Source: Oribacterium sp.
GTDB lineage: Bacteria; Bacillota_A; Clostridia; Lachnospirales; Lachnospiraceae
Assembly: GCA_017940955.1 (NCBI GenBank)
Contig: JAGAXP010000063.1
Span: forward strand, 1 to 23,049
DNA: 23,049 nt
Reading direction: 5' to 3'
Positions within the stretch are counted from its first letter, which is position 1. The number at the start of each line of letters is the position of its first letter. Below are positions 16,458 through 23,049 of the stretch, piece by piece. The notes under the pieces are model-generated. The model saw nothing but the letters and a program-made list of their open reading frames with translations. It did no database searches and was not told the DNA's origin. A program made the translations under genes and the position numbers.

Positions 16458-16526
16458 CATCAGCCGATAAAAATTCGACTTCGTCGACGGCTGACGCTAC
16501 ATGCCGGGTTTCCTCCGGAAAACCTG
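16458..16526 (-). promoter_or_regulatory. Structured leader of queA
   Basis: TCAGCCG (16460-16466) pairs with CGGCTGA (16488-16494), and inside it TCGAC (16475-16479) pairs with GTCGA (16483-16487) around a 3-nt loop; an AT-rich bulge of 8 nt lies on one side. A second small hairpin, GGTTTCC with GGAAAACC, lies at about 16508-16525. The first structure ends about 14 nt before the queA ribosome binding site. I do not see a preQ1 or other known riboswitch core. Confidence 0.5.
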
Positions 16527-16555
16527 ACACAACAGTCTCACGACAAATTCAATAT

Positions 16556-16584
16556 ATTATATACCACATGGCGTCATCTTGCCA
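16556..16584 (-). promoter_or_regulatory. queA promoter
   Basis: On the minus strand, TGGCAA (16584-16579) and TATAAT (16561-16556) are separated by 17 bp. The -10 is perfect and the -35 is weak. The predicted start near 16549 gives a leader of about 117 nt. The promoter lies outside and just downstream of the large palindrome. Confidence 0.6.
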
Positions 16585-16607
16585 CAGAAAAACCATTAAT
16601 ACCGTTC

Positions 16608-16836
16608 GTCAGGAGCAGGAGGACAGCCATCTAAAAACGAATCGCTATGGTGGAATAATCTAAAACAGACACCCTAAGAACCACTAGGCCCTCGCCAAGT
16701 CTTCGTTTACTTTTATGAAAACTCAGACTTGGCGAGGGGGCTAAGGAAAATGTAACCAAGTGGTTCTAAGGGTGTCTGTTTTGATTATTCACACCATTGC
16801 TCAACGCTTTTAGATGGCTGCCCTCCTGCTCCGGAC
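16608..16836. repeat. 229-bp near-perfect palindrome, MITE-like
   Basis: The element folds almost completely on itself. Outer arms GTCaGGAGCAGGAGG (16608 on) match the inverse at 16820-16836. Middle arms of about 36 bp (about 16653-16688 with 16754-16789) differ by a few single bases. A perfect 14-bp core, CCCTCGCCAAGTCT (16689-16702) with AGACTTGGCGAGGG (16725-16738), surrounds a 22-nt loop. It holds no ORF. TACC occurs just outside both ends (16600-16603, 16837-16840), too short to call a target-site duplication with confidence. It fits a miniature inverted-repeat element or a very large hairpin RNA. It separates the wall-protein unit from queA and could end transcription of the former. Confidence 0.85.
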
Positions 16837-16865
16837 TACCTATACTAAGTTGAACTATTTTTATT

Positions 16866-17807
16866 TTATTGACTATTACTTTCCGACTCAGATTCCGCCT
16901 CTGTTTCAGCAGCGGATTCAGATTCTGTTGCGGGTTCAGTGGCTACCTCGTTACCGTCGATGGCGATGAGGGAAACCTGGCTGTCGATAGCTTCCTGGCT
17001 GTCGGTGTAAATACGGCCGCTCTGGAAGGCGTCATAGATTACTGCAAGACGCTCATCACCCGAGATTGCCTGAAGAAGATTTGAGTTTGAAGTATTGATC
17101 AGCTCCTGAACCTCTTCATGGCTTGTAATGTATTCATTTACAAACTTTGTCTGATCCGGGCTCAGATTTTCGATGATTTCAAACTGGTTGGAGTCATTTA
17201 CCTTTACATAACAGTACATGATTCCCGGTGCCAGTGTATCGACTCTTCTGAATTTCACGTCGTAGGTCACGAATACAAGTCTCGAGTTTTCCTCAAGTGC
17301 ATTCACTGCATACTGTCTGATGTTTGAGTAGGATTCAATGTAGCCTGCCTGAGTCTGAAGCTGGGATTTCAGAAACTCACTCTGCTCAGGTGTCTGATTG
17401 GAAACTCCTGTCATTTCATAAAGAGTATCAACGTCTGCATTGAGACGCGCTTCGAAAAACTTCTCAAAAAATGCTGTCAGATATTCATCGTGATATTCAC
17501 GGACTATCGTAGGATCTTCAGTCTCCTCTACGGTAGTCTCGGGAACAGCCACAGTTTCGGTCTGGGTCTTCGGAACATTGGCTTCCTTAACCTCAGCAGA
17601 TGGATCTTTATCGATTATCACTATGATGACCATCAAAACAAGCACAATAGCAGGAATAACAAGCATTCCCTTCAGCTCATCGATGTCAAAAACATCATTA
17701 TGCATGGCTGTATAGCGGCGACCTTTTCTCAGCCCGTTCACTTCCTCCGCCGATTTTTCCTCAAGTACCTTATTTACATCATTAAGGTCTCTAAGCTTTT
17801 TATCCAT
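16866..17807 (-). CDS. Single-span membrane protein with extracytoplasmic domain, unknown function
   Basis: A 313-residue protein with a short basic cytoplasmic N-terminus (1-45), one membrane helix (about 47-66, GMLVIPAIVLVLMVIIVIID), and an outside domain of about 210 residues. The domain (about 105-265) is mixed alpha/beta in feel, includes FFEARLNADVDTLYEMTGV, and resembles a NTF2-like or peptide-binding fold only vaguely; I do not recognise the family. The tail (283-313) is almost all Glu, Ser, Ala and Thr. Its ATG overlaps the stop of the upstream wall-binding protein by 8 bp, so the two are cotranscribed and translationally coupled. A surface or envelope role is inferred from topology and neighbour only. 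Confidence 0.8.
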   Translation of the reverse strand: MDKKLRDLNDVNKVLEEKSAEEVNGLRKGRRYTAMHNDVFDIDELKGMLVIPAIVLVLMVIIVIIDKDPSAEVKEANVPKTQTETVAVPETTVEETEDPTIVREYHDEYLTAFFEKFFEARLNADVDTLYEMTGVSNQTPEQSEFLKSQLQTQAGYIESYSNIRQYAVNALEENSRLVFVTYDVKFRRVDTLAPGIMYCYVKVNDSNQFEIIENLSPDQTKFVNEYITSHEEVQELINTSNSNLLQAISGDERLAVIYDAFQSGRIYTDSQEAIDSQVSLIAIDGNEVATEPATESESAAETEAESESESNSQ

Positions 17808-18837
17808 TTGTTAATGCTCCATCTGCTCCATAGTAATATCCGTTTACCCAATTGTTCTGAACCCTGGAACCGTCATGCTGGATATAATAAAATTTGTTAT
17901 CAACTGTGATGAGTCCCGGTCCCTGGAGAACACCGTCATTGGTATTGAAATAATACCATTTGTTATTGATCATCTGCCAGCCGGTGCACATCTTTCCGTC
18001 AGCGCCTGAATATCTCCATCCATTACTTTCAAGTACCCAGGTATTTACCTCGAGATATCCTGAAGGATTGAAATGATAATAAGCTCCGTCGATAAGTCTC
18101 CAGCAGCTTACCGGATAAGTTCCGTCATCATAAAGATACCACATGCCCTGCTGTTCAAACTGCCAGCCTGTTTTAAGATATGTAAAAGCTGATACATACT
18201 TTGTATTGGCAACAGTTGAACTGGAGCTGTAAACATTGTTTATTGTAGGATTCATGGAATTGGGATCATTAAGCTTTGCAAGACCCTGGGACGCAATATT
18301 TCCTGCAGTCGGGCCATAGGTTGCCGTATTATACAACGTTCCCTGGCTGTTGTAAGCAGTATTTCCTCCGGTGTAATTCTCTGTATAAATCACCGTTCCT
18401 GTACCGCTTGGACTAACGTATGAAGTACCGCCACTTGGATCATGGGTTCTGGATTTCACATCATCGCTTGTAACAGTAACCCTGCTGCTGGCTTCAGACC
18501 AGGAATGCCATTTATTGTTTACATCCCTCATTCTTACTTTAGCATAGTAGTAGCCCTTACTACTCACGCTGGTATCAACACTTGTATCATCACCGTCAAC
18601 CGATAAAGTTTTGGCTTTGGTATCAGCACTCTCTTTTTTTGTTGAATCCTTAACCTTGTAAACCTGTACCTGATATTTATCAATTCCGTCAAAATCAGGC
18701 GCATTCCAGTTGATAGTAAAATCACATCCGCTCTGTTCTATGCTGACGCCTGTGGGTATGTCACCCGCAAAAGCCCAAAATGAAAACATGGCACTCATGG
18801 CCGCTGTCAGAAAAAATGCTTTCCTAAATAATTTCAT
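17800..18837 (-). CDS. Secreted protein with fibronectin-III-like region and choline-binding-type wall repeats
   Basis: A 345-residue exported protein. A signal peptide (MKLFRKAFFLTAAMSAMFSF, cleavage probably after AFA at 24-25) leads to a fibronectin-III-like region (about 27-124, ending in the WSEASSRVTV strand). A Ser/Thr/Tyr/Gly-rich linker follows (125-220). Four or five cell-wall-binding repeats (about 224-343) have the GW-x-WYY pattern: GWQF..GMWYLYDDG, YYHFNPSGYLEVNTW, GWRYSGADGKMCTGW, KWYYFNTNDG, FYYIQHDGSRVQNNW. These are related to choline-binding or glucan-binding repeats and would tether it to the wall. No enzyme domain is seen. The frame extends upstream to 18945, but that part is built of intergenic repeats without a ribosome binding site, whereas GAGGAG lies 6 nt before ATG 18837, followed by the signal peptide. 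Confidence 0.88.
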   Translation of the reverse strand: MKLFRKAFFLTAAMSAMFSFWAFAGDIPTGVSIEQSGCDFTINWNAPDFDGIDKYQVQVYKVKDSTKKESADTKAKTLSVDGDDTSVDTSVSSKGYYYAKVRMRDVNNKWHSWSEASSRVTVTSDDVKSRTHDPSGGTSYVSPSGTGTVIYTENYTGGNTAYNSQGTLYNTATYGPTAGNIASQGLAKLNDPNSMNPTINNVYSSSSTVANTKYVSAFTYLKTGWQFEQQGMWYLYDDGTYPVSCWRLIDGAYYHFNPSGYLEVNTWVLESNGWRYSGADGKMCTGWQMINNKWYYFNTNDGVLQGPGLITVDNKFYYIQHDGSRVQNNWVNGYYYGADGALTNG

Positions 18838-18856
18838 ACTCTGCTCCTCATTTATA

Positions 18857-19032
18857 AATGCTTGCTTTACGCCGTTTATTTCTGACACAGATGTCAATCT
18901 AATCGGCTCTATAAACAAATGTATTTCGCTGTTTTTCTGCGACATACTGATGTCGACCTAATCGACTCTATAAACAAATGTGTTTTGCCGTTTTTCTGCG
19001 GCAAATTGATGTCGACCTTACCGACTTCATTG
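18857..19032 (-). repeat. 59-bp tandem repeat array upstream of the wall-protein gene
   Basis: Two full 59-bp copies are at 18891-18949 and 18950-19008, starting ATGTC(A/G)A and sharing TCTATAAACAAATG and GTTTTTCTGCG. A partial copy begins at 19009, and a degenerate one runs from about 18857 to 18890. The 18950 copy contains the inverted repeat TTTGCCG/CGGCAAA (about 18984-19003), so each unit can form a small hairpin. The array lies in the 429-bp gap between the wall-protein gene and tuf and is probably transcribed as its 5' leader. Confidence 0.85.
18968..19030 (-). CDS. Possible 20-codon leader ORF inside the tandem repeats
   Basis: CGGAGG (19045-19040) is 9 nt before ATG 19030, which opens a 20-residue ORF, MKSVRSTSICRRKTAKHICL, ending at TAG 18968. 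The same RSTSxCRRKTAKxICL reading recurs in the next 59-bp copy, but in another frame because 59 is not a multiple of 3. A hairpin TATCAAA/TTTGATA (19046-19052 with 19072-19078) abuts the ribosome binding site, and a TATAAA -10 candidate is at 19100-19095. The peptide is strongly basic. It could be a regulatory leader peptide or chance. Confidence 0.3.
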   Translation of the reverse strand: MKSVRSTSICRRKTAKHICL

Positions 19033-19194
19033 TTACTAACCTCCGTATCAAATAATGTAGGGATCTACAGCTTTGATACTTCAGGCTGACTACATTTATA
19101 CATAGTTTTACAGATATAGTTTACAATATCCCACTACAAGAAAAAAGGCAAAAGTCTTGTCGCTTTCTTTACTTTCCCCTTATTATTTTATAAC

Positions 19195-19230
19195 GCAAAA
19201 AAAGAACGTAGAGAAAATCTCTACGCTCTT
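19195..19230 (-). terminator. Intrinsic terminator after tuf
   Basis: CGTAGAGA and TCTCTACG (19207-19214 with 19218-19225) form a perfect 8-bp stem with a 3-nt loop, followed on the minus strand by TTCTTTTTTT. It lies 41 bp beyond the tuf stop and ends the str operon. Confidence 0.93.
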
Positions 19231-19266
19231 TTGAAAATTCATCTAGTGAAACCAGGAATCGAAGAA

Positions 19267-20460
19267 TTACTCTATGATAGAAACAACTCTTCCAGATCCT
19301 ACTGTTCTACCACCCTCACGGATAGCGAAACGAAGACCCTCTTCCATAGCTACAGGGTGGATGAGCTCTACAGTCATCTCTGTGTTATCACCAGGCATGC
19401 ACATCTCTGTACCCTCTGGAAGGTGGCAAACACCAGTAACGTCTGTTGTTCTGAAATAGAACTGAGGTCTGTAGTTTGTGAAGAAAGGTGTGTGACGTCC
19501 ACCTTCATCCTTTGTAAGTACGTATACCTGAGCAGTAAACTTGCTATGGCACTTTACTGAACCCGGCTTGCAGAGAACCTGACCTCTCTCGATCTGATCA
19601 CGGTTGATACCACGAAGGAGAAGACCTACGTTATCACCAGCCTGAGCATCATCAAGAGTCTTACGGAACATCTCGATACCGGTTACAACAGTCTTCTGAG
19701 TCTCCTCAGAAATACCTACAACTTCAACTTCATCGTTAAGGTGAAGAACACCACGCTCTACACGGCCTGTAGCAACAGTTCCACGACCTGTGATTGTGAA
19801 TACGTCCTCAACAGGCATAAGGAAAGGCTTATCTGTCTCACGTGCAGGAGCAGGAATGTACTCATCAACCTGCTTCATAAGCTCAAGAATCTTGTCGCCC
19901 CACTCACACTTAGGATCCTCAAGAGCCTTAAGAGCTGAACCCTGAACTACAGGAATCTCATCGCCTGGGAACTCATACTCGTTAAGAAGGTCTCTAACCT
20001 CCATCTCTACGAGCTCAAGAAGCTCAGGATCGTCAACCATATCGCACTTGTTAAGGAATACAACGATAGCAGGAACACCTACCTGACGAGCAAGAAGGAT
20101 ATGCTCTCTTGTCTGAGCCATAACACCATCAGTTGCAGCAACAACGAGGATAGCACCATCCATCTGAGCAGCACCTGTGATCATGTTCTTTACATAGTCA
20201 GCGTGGCCCGGGCAGTCAACGTGAGCATAGTGACGGTTCTCTGTCTCATACTCAACGTGTGCAGAGTTGATTGTGATTCCTCTTTCTCTCTCTTCAGGTG
20301 CCTTATCGATCTGATCGAAAGGAACAGCTGGATCAAGTCCAAGTCTGTCAGCGAGAACTGCTGTGATAGCAGCTGTAAGAGTTGTTTTACCGTGGTCTAC
20401 GTGACCGATGGTACCGATGTTAACATGTGGCTTAGTTCTTTCGAAATGTGCCTTTGCCAT
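19267..20460 (-). CDS. tuf: Elongation factor Tu
   Basis: A 397-residue GTPase that brings aminoacyl-tRNA to the ribosome. The P-loop is GHVDHGKT (19-26), switch I carries RGITI (60-64), G3 is DCPGHAD (82-88) and G4 is NKCD (137-140). The beta-barrel domains 2 and 3 are complete, including [15 protein letters not shown] and the C-terminal [18 protein letters not shown] lies 8 nt before ATG. It is the last gene of the str operon, but has its own promoter in the 218-bp gap after fusA and a structured leader, so it can be made in excess of EF-G. Confidence 0.99.
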   Translation of the reverse strand: MAKAHFERTKPHVNIGTIGHVDHGKTTLTAAITAVLADRLGLDPAVPFDQIDKAPEERERGITINSAHVEYETENRHYAHVDCPGHADYVKNMITGAAQMDGAILVVAATDGVMAQTREHILLARQVGVPAIVVFLNKCDMVDDPELLELVEMEVRDLLNEYEFPGDEIPVVQGSALKALEDPKCEWGDKILELMKQVDEYIPAPARETDKPFLMPVEDVFTITGRGTVATGRVERGVLHLNDEVEVVGISEETQKTVVTGIEMFRKTLDDAQAGDNVGLLLRGINRDQIERGQVLCKPGSVKCHSKFTAQVYVLTKDEGGRHTPFFTNYRPQFYFRTTDVTGVCHLPEGTEMCMPGDNTEMTVELIHPVAMEEGLRFAIREGGRTVGSGRVVSIIE

Positions 20461-20578
20461 TTTTCAATTCCTCCTGGAAAATGTAATACAACGAATATCA
20501 TGTCAAGCACCATGCATGCGCTCGCATGCTCCGTGCAGTACATTATGCCAATTGCAAAGTATCTCCTTGCAATCAGCA
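20461..20578 (-). promoter_or_regulatory. Structured 5' leader of tuf
   Basis: Downstream of the tuf promoter the RNA can form GCUGAUUGCAA/UUGCAAUUGGC, an 11-bp stem with two G-U pairs and a 9-nt loop containing GGAG. It is followed by a GC-rich hairpin, GCATGC-GAGC-GCATGC, closed by an outer GCAC/GTGC helix. Both precede the real ribosome binding site. The G-U pairs favour RNA function on the minus strand. Confidence 0.5.
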
Positions 20579-20584
20579 AACATG

Positions 20585-20613
20585 ATTTTATCATTGTTAG
20601 TTTATTTTATCAA
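20585..20613 (-). promoter_or_regulatory. Internal promoter for tuf
   Basis: On the minus strand, TTGATA (20613-20608), a 17-bp spacer and TAAAAT (20590-20585) match sigma-A boxes at 5 of 6 positions each. A TGN extension directly precedes the -10. The predicted start is near 20578. Confidence 0.75.
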
Positions 20614-20656
20614 GTATTTTTGGGCATTCAGATGCTTATCTTAGCCCAAAAATACT
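20613..20656 (-). terminator. Perfect 13-bp hairpin between fusA and tuf
   Basis: AGTATTTTTGGGC (20613-20625) pairs perfectly with GCCCAAAAATACT (20644-20656) around an 18-nt loop that can itself form AGAT/ATCT. It starts 22 bp after the fusA stop, and its end overlaps the tuf -35 box by one base. There is no T-tract on the minus strand (seven T follow on the plus strand), so it may be a partial terminator, a processing site or an mRNA 3'-end stabiliser rather than a full stop. Confidence 0.5.
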
Positions 20657-20678
20657 GACTTTTTTTAAAAATTTCTAA

Positions 20679-22799
20679 TTATTTGCCTTTTTTCTCTTTG
20701 AGAACAGCATCCTGAACGTTCTTAGGGCACTTCTCATAGTGATCGAAGAACATTGAGTAGTTTGCACGACCCTGTGTCTTTGAACGAAGGTCTGTTGCAT
20801 AACCGAACATCTCTGCAAGAGGTACAAAGCTGTTAACCTGCTTGCCTGAAGGGATGTCCTCCATGCTCTCGATACGTCCACGACGAGAGTTTACATCGCC
20901 GATAACGTTACCCATATACTCTTCAGGAGTTACGATCTCAACCTTCATGATAGGCTCAAGAAGAACAGGATCTGCCTTCTCCATAGCTGTCTTGAATGCG
21001 ATTGAACCTGCGAACTCGAATGCACGCTCGTTAGAATCGACATCATGGTATGATCCATCGTAAACATTAGCATGGATACCAAGTACAGGATAGCCGGCAA
21101 GAATACCTGACTGAGCTGCGTTTCTGATACCCTTCTCGATAGCAGGAATGTACTCCTTAGGGATAGAACCACCGACAACAGTAGACTCAAACTTGAAGGT
21201 CTCTTCAGCGTTTGCATCCATCGGCTCGAACTTAACCTTACAATCACCGTACATACCTGAACCACCGGACTGGTGAACATAACGGCCCTGTACATCAACA
21301 GCCTTTGTAAATGTCTCCTTGTAAGCAACCTGAGGAGCACCAACATTAGCCTCTACGTGGAACTCACGGAGAAGACGGTCAACAATGATCTCAAGGTGAA
21401 GCTCACCCATACCAGAAATGATTGTCTGTCCTGTCTCTTCATCTGTTCTTACGCGGAATGTAGGATCCTCTTCAGCAAGCTTTGCAAGAGCATCTGTCAT
21501 CTTACCCTGTGAAGCCTTGGTCTTAGGCTCGATAGCAACAGAGATAACAGGCTCAGGGAATTCCATAGACTCAAGGATGATAGGGTGCTGCTCGTCACAG
21601 ATTGTGTCACCTGTTGTAGTAGTCTTGAAACCTACTGCAGCTGCGATATCACCTGAGAATACTTCATCAAGTTCCTGTCTCTTGTTAGCATGCATCTGAA
21701 GAAGACGACCAACTCTCTCCTTCTTATCCTTTGTAGAGTTCAGGCAGTAAGAACCGGTCTTAAGTGTACCTGAATATACACGGAAATATGCAAGCTTACC
21801 TACGAATGGGTCAGTCATGATCTTGAATGCAAGAGCTGAGAATGGAGCTGAATCTGATGAAGGTCTTGAGGCCTCATTTCCATCCATATCTGTACCTGTA
21901 ACATCAGGAACATCTGTAGGAGCCGGGAGATAATCAATAACAGCATCAAGAAGCTTCTGTACGCCCTTGTTTCTGTAAGCTGTACCGCAGAGGCAGGGAA
22001 TTGCATCACCTGCAATAGTAGCCTTACGAAGAGCCTTCTTCATTTCTTCAATAGTAAGCTCTTCACCCTCAAGGTACTTCTCCATAAGATCCTCATCAAG
22101 CTCAGCGATCTGCTCTACCATCTTTGTATAGTACTCTTCAGCCTGATCCTTCATATCATCAGGAACATCTGTGATCTCGATGTCTTCGCCCTTGTCATCT
22201 CTATAGTAGTAAGCCTTCATCTCCATAAGGTCGATGAGACCTACATAAGTGTCCTCACGTCCGATAGGAATCTGAACCATAACGCAGTTCTTACCAAGAC
22301 GATCAATGATAGTCTGAACAGAATGGAAGAAATCAGCACCTACTATATCCATCTTGTTGATGAATGCCATTCTGGGTACATGATATGTATCAGCCTGTCT
22401 CCAAACGTTCTCTGACTGTGGCTCAACGCCGGACTTAGCGTCGAACACACCTACAGCACCGTCAAGTACTCTGAGTGAACGCTCAACCTCAACAGTGAAG
22501 TCTACGTGACCCGGAGTATCAATGATGTTGATTCTGTACTCAGGAGCACCTTCAATCTTCTTGTGCTGGAACTCCTGTGTCCAGTGACATGTAGTAGCAG
22601 CGGATGTGATAGTGATACCACGCTCCTGCTCCTGCTCCATCCAGTCCATGGTTGCAGTTCCTTCATGTGTGTCACCGATCTTGTGGTTAACACCTGTGTA
22701 GAAGAGGATACGCTCTGTCAGTGTAGTCTTACCGGCATCGATATGTGCCATGATACCAATATTTCTTGTATGCTCAAGTGAATATTCTCTGGTAGCCAA
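20679..22799 (-). CDS. fusA: Elongation factor G
   Basis: A 706-residue GTPase that drives ribosomal translocation and, with RRF, recycling. The P-loop is AHIDAGKT (18-25), switch I carries the RGITI block (60-64), G3 is DTPGHVD (94-100) and G4 is NKMD (148-151). Domains II-V are complete, including [10 protein letters not shown] and the C-terminal [21 protein letters not shown]. The start codon is TTG (22799-22797), reading [10 protein letters not shown] in the genome code but initiated with Met. It is fixed by AGGAGG 7 nt upstream and by alignment of the EF-G N-terminus; no ATG fits. It lies 15 bp after rpsG. Confidence 0.98.
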   Translation of the reverse strand: MATREYSLEHTRNIGIMAHIDAGKTTLTERILFYTGVNHKIGDTHEGTATMDWMEQEQERGITITSAATTCHWTQEFQHKKIEGAPEYRINIIDTPGHVDFTVEVERSLRVLDGAVGVFDAKSGVEPQSENVWRQADTYHVPRMAFINKMDIVGADFFHSVQTIIDRLGKNCVMVQIPIGREDTYVGLIDLMEMKAYYYRDDKGEDIEITDVPDDMKDQAEEYYTKMVEQIAELDEDLMEKYLEGEELTIEEMKKALRKATIAGDAIPCLCGTAYRNKGVQKLLDAVIDYLPAPTDVPDVTGTDMDGNEASRPSSDSAPFSALAFKIMTDPFVGKLAYFRVYSGTLKTGSYCLNSTKDKKERVGRLLQMHANKRQELDEVFSGDIAAAVGFKTTTTGDTICDEQHPIILESMEFPEPVISVAIEPKTKASQGKMTDALAKLAEEDPTFRVRTDEETGQTIISGMGELHLEIIVDRLLREFHVEANVGAPQVAYKETFTKAVDVQGRYVHQSGGSGMYGDCKVKFEPMDANAEETFKFESTVVGGSIPKEYIPAIEKGIRNAAQSGILAGYPVLGIHANVYDGSYHDVDSNERAFEFAGSIAFKTAMEKADPVLLEPIMKVEIVTPEEYMGNVIGDVNSRRGRIESMEDIPSGKQVNSFVPLAEMFGYATDLRSKTQGRANYSMFFDHYEKCPKNVQDAVLKEKKGK

Positions 22800-22814
22800 A
22801 GTGTTTCCCTCCTA

Positions 22815-23049
<235 letters not shown>

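Noticed and set aside
16440..16549. preQ1 riboswitch before queA
   Set aside because: The short preQ1-I hairpin with A-rich tail and the preQ1-II core are not visible in the leader.
18838..18945. 36-codon N-terminal extension of the wall-binding protein
   Set aside because: It is made of the 59-bp intergenic repeats, lacks a ribosome binding site, and would bury the signal peptide; the start at 18837 has GAGGAG and a proper signal peptide.
18891..19008. CRISPR array
   Set aside because: The 59-bp units repeat along their full length with no variable spacers, so this is an ordinary tandem repeat.

Overview
The window looks like a chromosomal segment of a low-to-mid GC, spore-former-type Firmicute, most likely a member of the Lachnospiraceae (Butyrivibrio/Roseburia-like). 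The reasons are the EF-Tu, EF-G and QueA sequences, strong AGGAGG-type ribosome binding sites, a soluble FIST-domain hybrid kinase, and an EAL protein carrying a sensor domain of a kind I associate with this family. The assignment is from memory of sequence style, not from a search. Every convincing gene lies on the minus strand, so the natural reading direction is from high to low coordinates.

Right end (about 19.2-23.05 kb): the 3' part of the str operon, with rpsG (cut by the window edge), fusA (TTG start) and tuf. tuf is separated from fusA by a perfect 13-bp hairpin, its own good promoter and a structured leader of about 118 nt. A canonical intrinsic terminator follows tuf.

Middle right (about 16.4-19.2 kb): a two-gene unit encodes a secreted cell-wall-binding protein with a fibronectin-III-like region and, overlapping it by 8 bp, a single-span membrane protein with an acidic tail. 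Upstream of it is a 59-bp tandem repeat array and a possible 20-codon leader ORF. A very large near-perfect palindrome of about 229 bp sits between this unit and queA.

Middle (about 6.6-16.4 kb): queA, an RluF-type rRNA/tRNA pseudouridine synthase, ligA, then a cell-envelope group: an MBOAT O-acyltransferase, its SGNH/DltD-like partner, lgt, and a PAP2 phosphatase. The envelope genes probably act together in extracytoplasmic polymer acylation, lipoprotein maturation and lipid-phosphate recycling.

Left (0-6.6 kb): a FIST-HisKA-REC-Hpt hybrid kinase sits behind a terminator-like hairpin in its own leader and is followed by an EAL c-di-GMP phosphodiesterase. Next comes an orphan intergenic unit with a 33-codon ORF, a strong ribosome binding site and a distal terminator. 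Last is an AlbA_2 (Schlafen-type) ATP-binding regulator, cut by the window edge. Its promoter carries five 12-bp-phased TTACCAA/TTGGTAA boxes, three of which are nearly repeated inside its own coding sequence.

Most of the genes are ordinary housekeeping or signalling genes. The unusual content is in the intergenic DNA and in the repeat-bearing regulator at the left edge.
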